From assembly GCA_964615445.1 (NCBI GenBank), contig CAZTOK010000023.1, forward strand, positions 1-21,608: DNA of 21,608 nucleotides. Reading direction: 5' to 3'. Both the position numbers and the translations under genes were made by a program. Shown here piece after piece: positions 14,343-20,403 of the stretch. Position 1 is the first letter of the stretch. Every line of letters begins with the position of its first letter. The notes beneath the pieces were generated by a model. It was given only the letters and a program-made list of their open reading frames with translations, was not told where the DNA came from and did not search any database. The stretch comes from JALRBM01 sp964615445 (GTDB lineage Bacteria; Patescibacteriota; Saccharimonadia; Saccharimonadales; Saccharimonadaceae).

Positions 14343-14961
14343 AGACTCCCTCACCTTCAATGGCAGGTGCCTCATCGTCTGCACCTTCTTTGTGACCTTT
14401 CACTGACACAACTGCCCAGAATGTCATGAGAACACATTTTAGATCCATGAGGAAACTGATGTTTTTTGCATATTCGCCGTCCATTCTCGCTTTTTCTTTT
14501 AAGCGAACTTCATCGCGACCATTGACCTGCGCCCAACCAGTGATACCAGGCTTGCATGAATTTGCATGGTACTTAGATCGTTCGGCAATGAGGTCTTTCT
14601 CTTTTAGAATGACAGGACGTGGACCAACAACACTCATCTCACCTTTTAGAACATTAAGGAGTTGTGGAAGTTCATCGAGAGAAAGTTTGCGTATGATTTT
14701 TCCAGGACGCGTAATATAACTACTTGCATTCACAAGACTGTTAGTTGGGCTATTACGAGGTGCATCTATTCTCATGGTTCGAAATTTATAAATAGTAAAA
14801 GGAACTTTATGACGCCCATATCTTTCATGCTTGAAAAAGATGGGACCTCTATCGTTCAGTTTTATTACCAGAGCTACTACGAGAGCGACGGGGAGTGCGG
14901 GAATAAGAATTAGTAGCGTGAATAGTATGTCGAGCGGGCGTTTAACGTATGTCTGGTACAT
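14335..14961 (-). CDS. Initiating membrane phosphoglycosyl transferase (bacterial sugar transferase family)
   Basis: 208 residues. Small monotopic type related to PglC/EpsL: a basic N-terminus, one membrane-inserted hydrophobic segment (about 10-33), KFRTMR at 59-64, the Asp-Glu pair in LSLDELPQLLN (D96, E97), VVGPRP at 111-116 and PGITGWAQVNGRDE near 138-151. It transfers a sugar 1-phosphate from a UDP-sugar to undecaprenyl phosphate, the first committed step of the repeat unit. It begins seven bases after the co-polymerase stop with a weak AGAAAG Shine-Dalgarno. The acidic tail (GADDEAPAIEGEG) is its least conserved part. Confidence 0.95.
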   Translation of the reverse strand: MYQTYVKRPLDILFTLLILIPALPVALVVALVIKLNDRGPIFFKHERYGRHKVPFTIYKFRTMRIDAPRNSPTNSLVNASSYITRPGKIIRKLSLDELPQLLNVLKGEMSVVGPRPVILKEKDLIAERSKYHANSCKPGITGWAQVNGRDEVRLKEKARMDGEYAKNISFLMDLKCVLMTFWAVVSVKGHKEGADDEAPAIEGEGVYE

Positions 14962-14967
14962 ATTCTT

Positions 14968-15798
14968 TTACTTTCTCTTTTTGGCGCCTTGTGTTTTTGC
15001 TGATACTACTTTCTTTGTTGAAGCGGTTTTTATTTTCTTTTTTGTACTAGCTGCAGCCGTCTTTGTGCGGATGATTGGAGCTTCTTTAACTTGTTGCTTT
15101 TCTGTTTCGATTTCTTTTTTTACGAGAGATGTAATTTTATTTGCGATACGTCGGAAGAGAGATGGACCTCGTTGTTTTTTCACTTTTTTGATTTTTTTCT
15201 TCGATTTGATCATGTCAAGGCGCTTTTTAGGAGAAGCATAGTCGTATACGAAGAAGAGAACGGCAACAGCAAGAAGGAGTCCTACGCCACTAGCAATAGC
15301 GAGATACAATTCTTTGTGGACGTTATACGGCTTCGCAGCAAGGCTAGCATTGTCAACAACACTAATGTTATCTTGCTTGTATAGCTTCTTAACTTGGTCT
15401 TTAAATGACGCGAGAATGCCATCTGTAAGATGTTGGCTTTCATCAGCATTCTTTGTCGATACAGAAACATTAATAACTTCTGTGTTCTTTTGGTTTGTTG
15501 CAGAGATTGCAGCAGCAAGATCGTCATACGACATAGCGTCATGCTGATCACTAATGACTGGTGCTAAAACACGACGTGACTTTATAAGCTCAATATAGTT
15601 GTTAATGAGAGTTGTATCCTGAGTCACTTTTGGATCGATACTAACGATAAGAAGGGTAGCGTTGCTTTTGTATAGCGGAACCTGAAGATATGTGTTGTAA
15701 ATAAACCCGGCAAGTCCACCAATAATAGTAAGACCGATGATCCATGGCCATTTTTTGACATAAAATTTAAGTAAGTGATATAAATTTATATCCTGCAC
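14968..15798 (-). CDS. Wzz-like chain-length/co-polymerase protein with Lys-rich tail
   Basis: 276 residues from GTG 15798. Two membrane segments (about 18-36 and 165-185) enclose an extracytoplasmic domain (about 37-164), the layout of Wzz/CapA-type polysaccharide co-polymerases. No tyrosine kinase domain or kinase gene follows. Instead residues 190-276 form a very basic cytoplasmic tail, with repeated short Lys runs and Ala/Thr/Lys motifs. I chose GTG 15798 over the longer start at 15834 because AAGGAG sits six bases upstream and the next residues (QDINLYHLLKFYVKK) fit the family. It is the first gene of the operon and carries the operon promoter. Confidence 0.85.
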   Translation of the reverse strand: MQDINLYHLLKFYVKKWPWIIGLTIIGGLAGFIYNTYLQVPLYKSNATLLIVSIDPKVTQDTTLINNYIELIKSRRVLAPVISDQHDAMSYDDLAAAISATNQKNTEVINVSVSTKNADESQHLTDGILASFKDQVKKLYKQDNISVVDNASLAAKPYNVHKELYLAIASGVGLLLAVAVLFFVYDYASPKKRLDMIKSKKKIKKVKKQRGPSLFRRIANKITSLVKKEIETEKQQVKEAPIIRTKTAAASTKKKIKTASTKKVVSAKTQGAKKRK

Positions 15799-15824
15799 GT
15801 TGCTCTCCTTTTTCAACTGTGCAT

Positions 15825-15853
15825 ATACTAACACTAAATCTTAATTATGTAAA
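15825..15853 (-). promoter_or_regulatory. Promoter of the polysaccharide operon
   Basis: On the minus strand TTTACA (15848-15853), 17 bases, TAGTAT (15825-15830). The leader of roughly 20 bases contains the AAGGAG used by GTG 15798. I see no second strong promoter inside the operon. Confidence 0.6.
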
Positions 15854-15893
15854 CTGTTAAATAACATACTTTATGTAATGTATAGTATGTGTA

Positions 15894-15899
15894 TATAAT
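15894..15899 (+). promoter_or_regulatory. -10 box (TATAAT) of the DHFR-like gene, leaderless arrangement
   Basis: TATAAT, six bases (ATGGTA), then ATG 15906. TTATGT at 15871-15876 is a poor -35 at 17-base spacing. The layout matches the PBP and ruvC promoters. Confidence 0.45.
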
Positions 15900-15905
15900 A
15901 TGGTA

Positions 15906-16425
15906 ATGCTTATTCTTAAATTATAAAAACACTTGTATTCTCGATGGCTTTATCGCCGATCCAGATGGCGAATGCTATCAGTGGATTAGTGACGAAGACG
16001 AGGAGAATTTCACGCAAGCCATTGCCAGGGCCGGCTGCGTTCTGCTTGGCCGTAAAACGTATGAGCAATACCCCGACGACTTTCCGCCTGAAAGTGGCGC
16101 AATCGCTTTTGTCTGGACAACCCATACTGTTCAGCAAGACCAAGAACGAGTAAAGTTTGTGCGCGGTACGCCGCAAGAAGTGTTACAGCAAATTGCTGAG
16201 TATGGCTTTTCTGAGGTTATCGTGAGCGGTGGTGGCGAAGTTAACGGTTCTCTAACCGAAGCTGGTTTGATCGACGAGATTATTGTAAGCATTTATAACG
16301 TCACTATTGGTGAGGGCATTCCGCTGTTTGGCTCGCATAAGCCAAAGCTAAAACTCAAGCTTGCTACAACCAGTAACGAACTTAAGGGGATTGTGAAGAA
16401 TCATTACGTTGTGGAGAAGGTATAG
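15906..16425 (+). CDS. Dihydrofolate reductase/RibD C-terminal-like protein, apparent frameshift near the start
   Basis: From 15916 the frame reads a RibD_C/DHFR-like reductase: CILDGFIADPDGE near the N-terminus, CVLLGRKTYEQYP at the cofactor loop, EVIVSGGGEVNGSL for nucleotide binding and a C-terminal ELKGIVKNHYVVEKV. This frame has no ATG, GTG or TTG before 16159. ATG 15906 lies one base out of frame, six bases after TATAAT. Removing one A from the AAA at 15918-15920 would join it as MLILNYKNTCILDGFIA, giving about 172 residues, normal for the family. So either the gene is newly inactivated or one base is wrong. Substrate unknown; the family uses NAD(P)H. Confidence 0.75.
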
Positions 16426-16523
16426 TGGAATTCACTCATATAAAGATCATCGTCACTGTGCCACGAGAAAACACTAATGCAATCAGAGAGGCGCTGGGCA
16501 AAGTTGGCGCTGGAAGTCTGTAA
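16425..16523 (+). pseudogene. 32-codon remnant resembling the N-terminus of a Nif3/CutA-like small protein
   Basis: GTG 16425 overlaps the preceding TAG, and its TAA at 16521-16523 overlaps ATG 16523 of the next gene (TAATG). The peptide has IKIIVTVPRENTNAIREALG followed by KVGAGSL. This looks like the first beta-alpha unit of the YqfO/Nif3-associated CutA-like family, which normally continues for about 100 residues from the GAG motif. No continuation exists in any frame here, so it appears truncated by a deletion. It could still be translated and serve to couple its neighbours. Family assignment is from memory of the motif. Confidence 0.45.
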
Positions 16524-17029
16524 TGCTTGGCTTGATCCCTTTCCAAAATTGGCACCTCCTCTGGCTGCTTATCCCGGTTGCGGGTTGGGTACTAACACGC
16601 TCGTTTGCTCGAAAGTACCACATAGTCACGTGGCATAATTCGACCCTTGCCGTATCCTATTGGGAGGAGCTGCTGTTTCGCGGAGTTATATACGGCATCG
16701 TGACCGCACTTTGGCGTAACGCACTTGCCGCAATAATCGCTAGCTCAATGTTATTTGGGCTATTCCACCTACGTAACCTTTGGTGGGCATCACGACGCCA
16801 GGTGTTCATAAACTGTCTCTATACTGGTTTACTGTTTGGCCCCTTCATAGCGCTGGCCCGGTTTTGGACGGGTGATATCTACCTTGGCATTGCCCTTCAC
16901 GCTCTACACAACTTCGGCTTTATGGTTTTTTCAGCGCGTAAGTTGCCGACTGACAAGATGCTGCTACTGAAACAAAGTAACATGAATTGGTTCGAGCGGT
17001 TTTTTAGCGGGATGTGGCTGCAGAAATGA
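16523..17029 (+). CDS. CPBP family intramembrane metalloprotease (CAAX protease/Abi type)
   Basis: 168-residue membrane protein with all three family motifs: EELLFR (E48, E49, R53), FGLFH (F78 to H82) and HALHN (H126 to N130). Hydrophobic segments lie around 8-24, 60-80 and 95-135. Family members are glutamate-type or metal-linked intramembrane endopeptidases; in bacteria they are often tied to bacteriocin self-immunity or signalling, but the substrate here is unknown. It is shorter than many members (about 200-280), lacking some N-terminal spans. Start ATG 16523 overlaps the remnant's stop, and its TGA overlaps ATG 17026 of GrpB, so the cluster is co-translated. Confidence 0.88.
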   Translation: MLGLIPFQNWHLLWLLIPVAGWVLTRSFARKYHIVTWHNSTLAVSYWEELLFRGVIYGIVTALWRNALAAIIASSMLFGLFHLRNLWWASRRQVFINCLYTGLLFGPFIALARFWTGDIYLGIALHALHNFGFMVFSARKLPTDKMLLLKQSNMNWFERFFSGMWLQK

Positions 17030-17555
17030 AAGATAGCAGTTATCTCGGCCTCAAACGTGGCACCGTCCAAGTAGTACCATACAGCCCTGCGTGGCCGCAG
17101 CTTTTTCAAGAAGAGAAAGGTCGCCTCGAAATGGCACTCGGTAGCTCTATATATGACATCGAACATGTCGGCAGCACCGCCGTTCCCGGCCTTGCTGCAA
17201 AGCCAATTATTGACATAATTGCATCAGTGAATAGTCTTGAGGTTACAAACAATTCATTGAGTCACTTAAACAACTAGGCTATGAATTCATGCCCGAGCGT
17301 ATTTTTGCTGATCGTGTATTCTTTCCAAAAGGCCCACGCGAAAATAAAACACATCACCTCAGTTTAGTTGTAAAAGGTAGTGCTGGATGGCATGACCCTA
17401 TAGCTTTTCGGGATTATCTGCGCATACATGAAGAAGCCCGCAGGGCTTACCAAAATCTTAAGGAAAATTTAGCAGAGAAATATCCGAATGATCGAGCGAG
17501 TTACAATAAAGCAAAAGATGAAATGATTAAAGTCATTATGAGTCAGATTGCCTAA
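17026..17555 (+). pseudogene. GrpB (UPF0157) family protein split by an apparent single-base frameshift
   Basis: The first part, from ATG 17026, reads VQVVPYSPAWPQLFQEEKGRL and then IEHVGSTAVPGLAAKPIIDI, the hallmark of GrpB/UPF0157. This frame stops at 17275-17277. Before that, near 17247-17252 (ACAAACAATTC), the matching continuation switches frame and reads FIESLKQLGYEFMPERIF, then the C-terminal part to TAA at 17553-17555. Restoring one base in the A or T run gives 176 residues, the normal family length. The family has a nucleotidyltransferase-like fold and no firm function. The break may be a recent mutation or a sequencing error. Confidence 0.85.
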
Positions 17556-17578
17556 TACAAAAGAGGTATTATAGATAT

Positions 17579-18096
17579 ATGACCCACGAAGTACCCTTGT
17601 CCCCAAAGAAAATGTAACCGTACTATCTATTGGCGACTCGCTTGAGGCTGTTGCTGTTCGTTCCATTCTAGAAAGCTGCAATTACCGCGTAACCGTTCAC
17701 TGGATAGGTTCACGAAAAGAACTGGTCGAGATCCTCAAAGGTTCTATCGAAACTGACCAATTAGTTGTATTGTCTTGCCACGGAACAGAAGAAGGTATCA
17801 TCGTGCCGGACGAGCCGGTGCTCAAGGCAAAAGACATAGCGGATGTTGCAAGTTTACAGGGTAAAGTGGTTGTTAACCTTGGCTGCTTGACCGGTTCGCA
17901 GGCATTTGCCGAGGCCTTTAAAAAGGCAGGCACCAAAGCCTACATTGCGCCAGTTGACTATCCCGAAGGCAGAGCTGCAATTGGATTCATTGCAAACCTA
18001 TTTCTCCTTTTAGCTGGTAAGCATCCACTAGACGAAGCGGTTCGTCGGGCTGCCGCCTTTGATACTGAAACTGAACAGTTTACATTACACATATAG
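17579..18096 (+). pseudogene. Possible caspase-fold (clan CD-like) protein with an apparent frameshift near its start
   Basis: After AAGAGG, ATG 17579 opens MTHEVPLSPK but that frame soon stops. The long frame continues KENVTVLSIGDSLEAVAVRS and runs to TAG 18096. Adding one C to the C4 run at 17601-17604 joins them into about 172 residues. The body alternates beta strands and helices. His in VVLSCHGTEEG (codon 17779-17781) and Cys in VVNLGCLTGS (codon 17884-17886) are 35 residues apart, each at a strand end, as in caspase/CHAT-type folds. That assignment is inference from motif layout; I do not recognise a named family. No membrane segment is certain, though FIANLFLLLAG is hydrophobic. Confidence 0.6.
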
Positions 18097-18195
18097 ATAT
18101 GGCATTGCTCATAATTGCCTAAATTATTTCTATGCATTTCACGACTTAACTTGATAGTAAGGATGTAAATTCAAATTGTTCTATTATAATTTAAT

Positions 18196-18247
18196 TAGCT
18201 TTTCGTCCTTTAGGACTCATCAACATGAACACTCATTCATAGAATCT
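18196..18247 (-). ncRNA. Degenerate type III hammerhead ribozyme (copy 1)
   Basis: On the minus strand this copies the 18965-19017 ribozyme: 46 of 48 bases match between 18197-18244 and 18966-19013. Stem I (UAUGAA with UUCAUG, loop UGAGUG) and stem II (GUCC, loop UAAA, GGAC) are kept, as is GAAA. However, the core reads UUGAUGA, so C3 is U, the 1.1/2.1 pair is U-G, and stem III has an A-G mismatch at its third pair. Because C3 pairs with G8 in the active site, I expect little or no cleavage. The predicted site would be between 18242 and 18241. It lies 3' of the hydrolase gene and its hairpin. Confidence 0.8.
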
Positions 18248-18255
18248 TCCGCAGA

Positions 18256-18297
18256 ACTAGGTAGGAAAGCTCCGCACGTGGAGCTTTCCTACCTAGT
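18256..18297 (-). terminator. 18-bp hairpin directly after the alpha/beta hydrolase stop codon
   Basis: Arms 18256-18273 and 18280-18297 are perfectly complementary with a six-base loop. It begins three bases after the TAA at 18301-18303. On the minus strand it is followed by a mixed sequence, not a U tract, so it may be a 3' stabiliser rather than a terminator. In the plus direction it is followed by CTTTT and might end transcription of the 17579 gene. Confidence 0.5.
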
Positions 18298-18300
18298 CTT

Positions 18301-18903
18301 TTAAGCCAGAAGCGCTTGCGTCTTATGCCTGTATTTACGCAGAGCGCCCATGATCGTCCGACCATGCCCGCTCGTTGGAAGCTCGTGACTGACTATCCTT
18401 GGCCGCTGACTCCAGCGGGTTAAGACGCGCGGATCATGCCGTCCGTGGATTGACGCGATCCTGGCTAGTCCAGCAGCATCCAGCGTATTCAGAAAGTCGT
18501 CTGCCTGATGATATGCTTCTCTGAGTATGGTTGGAATTGGGACAAGCGGATTGCGCTTAAATCCCGCAAAGTCAGCCTCAGTTAAACTCAGAGGGCCGGC
18601 AACTGTCACCAGCTTATGGAATTTGTCAGGTCGTTCTCTCAAAGCAGTTATAAGCGCCAGACTGCCAGCACTCGCACCAATGCCGTAGATGCGATTCGGC
18701 AGTGCATCGATTGCTTCTAGGAGTGCTGCTTGCCGATCAGCAAGTGACACTCTATCGTTCCAGCCGAACTGTTGGACTGAAACATTGTAACCGTCTGCCT
18801 CCCATGCCGAGATAACTGAGCTGTATGCAAAGTGCTGTATTGCCTCACATCCACGAGGGTGGAGACCAGGTACGATGAGGACGCTGGGCGCTTCTTGGCT
18901 CAT
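18301..18903 (-). CDS. Small alpha/beta hydrolase
   Basis: 200 residues, soluble. The nucleophile elbow is GIGASAGS (S79), the acid is D157 in SIHGRHDPRV and the base is H180 in PTSGHGRT, in the usual strand order. VLIVPGLHPRG at the N-terminus resembles an oxyanion-loop segment. The short length leaves almost no lid, so it is a minimal hydrolase; substrate unknown. Start ATG 18903 has no Shine-Dalgarno, but TATACT ends seven bases before it, suggesting a leaderless mRNA. It is flanked by the two hammerhead copies in the same orientation. Confidence 0.85.
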   Translation of the reverse strand: MSQEAPSVLIVPGLHPRGCEAIQHFAYSSVISAWEADGYNVSVQQFGWNDRVSLADRQAALLEAIDALPNRIYGIGASAGSLALITALRERPDKFHKLVTVAGPLSLTEADFAGFKRNPLVPIPTILREAYHQADDFLNTLDAAGLARIASIHGRHDPRVLTRWSQRPRIVSHELPTSGHGRTIMGALRKYRHKTQALLA

Positions 18904-18910
18904 GACTATT

Positions 18911-18916
18911 AGTATA
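18911..18916 (-). promoter_or_regulatory. -10 box (TATACT) of the alpha/beta hydrolase gene, leaderless arrangement
   Basis: On the minus strand TATACT, seven bases (AATAGTC), then ATG 18903. The bases just after the box match those of the PBP promoter (AATAG). It lies about 50 bases downstream of the intact hammerhead. Confidence 0.5.
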
Positions 18917-18964
18917 GAGGGTGTGTTTAATATTATAATAAAAATTCTAAGTTCAATTGCTCAT

Positions 18965-19017
18965 CAGCTTTTCGTCCTTTAGGACTCATCAGCATGAACA
19001 CTCATTCATGGAAGCTG
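18965..19017 (-). ncRNA. Type III hammerhead self-cleaving ribozyme (copy 2, intact core)
   Basis: Read on the minus strand. Stem III is CAGCUU (19017-19012) with AAGCUG (18970-18965; its first A is the last A of GAAA). The cleavage triplet is UUC with C17 at 19011, so cleavage falls between 19011 and 19010. Stem I is CAUGAA with UUCAUG (6 bp) around UGAGUG. The core CUGAUGA is 18992-18986. Stem II is GUCC-UAAA-GGAC, followed by GAAA. Every conserved core base is present, and all three stems are perfect. Stem II differs from the tobacco ringspot satellite hammerhead only in its loop. Being closed in stems I and II and open in stem III makes it type III. It sits two bases after an 18-bp hairpin in the 3' region of the 19072 gene. 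Confidence 0.93.
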
Positions 19018-19019
19018 CC

Positions 19020-19060
19020 GTGACAGTACGCGGAACAAATTGTTCCATGCGTACTGTCAC
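19020..19060 (-). terminator. 18-bp hairpin between the 19072 gene and the hammerhead ribozyme
   Basis: Twelve-base perfect arms (19020-19031 and 19049-19060) continue into six inner pairs past a two-base bulge. On the minus strand no U tract follows; the ribozyme's stem III begins two bases later. Ribozyme cleavage would leave the mRNA ending nine bases after this hairpin, so a role in protecting the 3' end is plausible. Confidence 0.5.
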
Positions 19061-19071
19061 GTAGCCTTTTG

Positions 19072-19611
19072 CTAGCCGAAATACTCACCGTACTTACGGT
19101 TCTGGACGATGAACTTGTCGGCGTCCTGCCACCCACCAGCAGTGAGCAGCTTGAGTACTTCCGTGACCATTTCCTCCTCTGTGTTCACCATGTGTTGACA
19201 GAAGGGGCCCCGATTACGCGGGTCGAGGTAAGACCGCTTATCCGGCATAACGCCGACACGCCCCACGGCATGCATGCCGCTGCCAGTACCATACGGGTTG
19301 ACGACACAGAGGCCCCCATCAAGCATAAAACTCACAAAGACATCCTTTTCGTCGACACCGAGTCCAGTGTGGAACGAATATGCGACAGGCATAGTCCAGG
19401 TAGCACGCATGATGTCGCCCACCTCGCCGTCCCACGGCAGTTGGTCAAACTCATCGCCTGGCAACTCTTCGATGATGTCGCGAAATTCCCCATCATACGG
19501 TCCACTCTTGAGCTCACGCGTCATAACACATTTATATGTAGTGGCGCGCGGCGCGCGGGCAAGTACGTTGAGGAGAGCCCAGTACGTGTCGGGGTTGACA
19601 GTGACAGTCAT
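19072..19611 (-). CDS. Hypothetical protein, 179 aa
   Basis: I do not recognise the family. Soluble, acidic, rich in Gly, Asp and Trp, with a patterned N-terminal half (GEFRDIIEELPGDEFDQLPW), a central beta-like region (DVFVSFMLDGGLCVVNPYG) and a helical C-terminus (EEEMVTEVLKLLTAGG). I chose ATG 19611 rather than the upstream TTG at 19638 because TAAGGAG lies seven bases before it. It has its own promoter (19679-19707), a 5' stem-loop, a 3' hairpin and an intact hammerhead ribozyme, making an unusually structured mRNA. Its GC content looks higher than that of the polysaccharide genes, hinting at separate origin. Confidence 0.7.
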   Translation of the reverse strand: MTVTVNPDTYWALLNVLARAPRATTYKCVMTRELKSGPYDGEFRDIIEELPGDEFDQLPWDGEVGDIMRATWTMPVAYSFHTGLGVDEKDVFVSFMLDGGLCVVNPYGTGSGMHAVGRVGVMPDKRSYLDPRNRGPFCQHMVNTEEEMVTEVLKLLTAGGWQDADKFIVQNRKYGEYFG

Positions 19612-19650
19612 GCCAAAGCTCCTTACGTCAAGTAGCAAAAGACCTGGATA

Positions 19651-19670
19651 CCTGAGTCATTAGACTCAGG
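19651..19670 (-). promoter_or_regulatory. Stem-loop at the 5' end of the 19072-19611 mRNA
   Basis: Perfect 8-bp stem (CCTGAGTC with GACTCAGG) and a four-base loop, starting within a few bases of the predicted transcription start near 19672. A 5'-terminal hairpin of this kind can protect mRNA from 5'-end-dependent decay. Confidence 0.5.
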
Positions 19671-19678
19671 GTTAGTTT

Positions 19679-19707
19679 ATTATGTCATTAAAGTGTATAT
19701 TTTACAA
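19679..19707 (-). promoter_or_regulatory. Promoter of the 19072-19611 gene
   Basis: On the minus strand TTGTAA (19702-19707), 17 bases, CATAAT (19679-19684). Confidence 0.55.
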
Positions 19708-19789
19708 TAGATGTAGTATTAGGAGCACTCATCTACTGCCTTCATTCAAGATCTTATAGCGAAATGTCTCAGATAGACTATTTTAGAAA

Positions 19790-20386
19790 TCATGAGGAAG
19801 TTACTATTGGCGCTGCTTCTATGACGTCACGTCCAGCTGCTTCTCCTTGGAGGTCGCAAGAATAAAGCGTCAGCCTGGGCTCGGTTGAGCGGTTTTCAAT
19901 TTCGATAGCCATTCGGTCAACGGTGTATTTTCGCGTTACTTGGTAGGTGTACTGTTTGTTATTGAAATCAACGTATATTTTATCGCCTGGAACTAGTTTG
20001 TCTATGTGATAAAACGGTGAAAGTTGGCGTGTTTGACCTGGTGTATAACTCATGACAAACCGGTGGCCACTTAGTACAAAGTTACCACCTTTTTCAGGAT
20101 CGCCATTTTCCGGTTTTCTATGCCACGCGCCTTTTTCTAGTGCAGCAGAGGTTGTCCCTTCTACGATTGGTACATCGAGTGAGATAAGAGGGATATAGAG
20201 CCGGTTACCTTGTTCTTTAGGAGGCGTATTGAGCCATTTTTGCACCTGCGCTTGGGACTGCGGCGCGGGTGGGATAACCGGTGCCAATATGGTAATGAGA
20301 AGATATAAGCCAGCTACAAGGAAGAAACAGGCAAGGAGTACTCCTGCCCGTTTCTTCTTATTTTTCGTGTTCTTTGTTTTAGGCAT
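19790..20386 (-). CDS. Sortase
   Basis: 198 residues. A Lys-rich cytoplasmic tail (1-13), one membrane anchor (about 14-36), a Pro-rich linker and an extracytoplasmic sortase domain with the triad H108 in VLSGHRF, C177 in TLYSC and R186 in AAGRDVI. It cleaves an LPxTG-type signal and joins the protein to a cell-wall or pilin amine. Length and TLxxC motif fit; class D or E is likely but not decided. It begins 17 bases after the stop of the LPNTG-protein gene, which is its obvious substrate. AAGG lies just before ATG 20386; a TATAAT at 20395-20400 might add an internal start. Confidence 0.95.
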   Translation of the reverse strand: MPKTKNTKNKKKRAGVLLACFFLVAGLYLLITILAPVIPPAPQSQAQVQKWLNTPPKEQGNRLYIPLISLDVPIVEGTTSAALEKGAWHRKPENGDPEKGGNFVLSGHRFVMSYTPGQTRQLSPFYHIDKLVPGDKIYVDFNNKQYTYQVTRKYTVDRMAIEIENRSTEPRLTLYSCDLQGEAAGRDVIEAAPIVTSS

Positions 20387-20403
20387 CTTACCTTATTATA
20401 TGC

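Noticed and set aside
18501..18515. CTGATGA on the plus strand as a hammerhead core
   Set aside because: It lies inside the hydrolase gene, with no stem II and no GAAA in a suitable position.
18966..19013. The 18197/18966 repeat pair as a CRISPR or insertion-sequence remnant
   Set aside because: Only two copies 769 bases apart with a gene between, no terminal inverted repeats or transposase; the sequence is fully explained as a hammerhead.
19069..19663. Plus-strand open frames of 188 and 129 codons opposite the 19072 gene
   Set aside because: The minus frame has promoter, Shine-Dalgarno and 3' structures; the plus frames have none and overlap it completely.
19735..19790. Possible third hammerhead (GATGAGTGCTCCTAA on the minus strand)
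   Set aside because: It resembles part of the core but lacks a closed stem II, GAAA and stem III.
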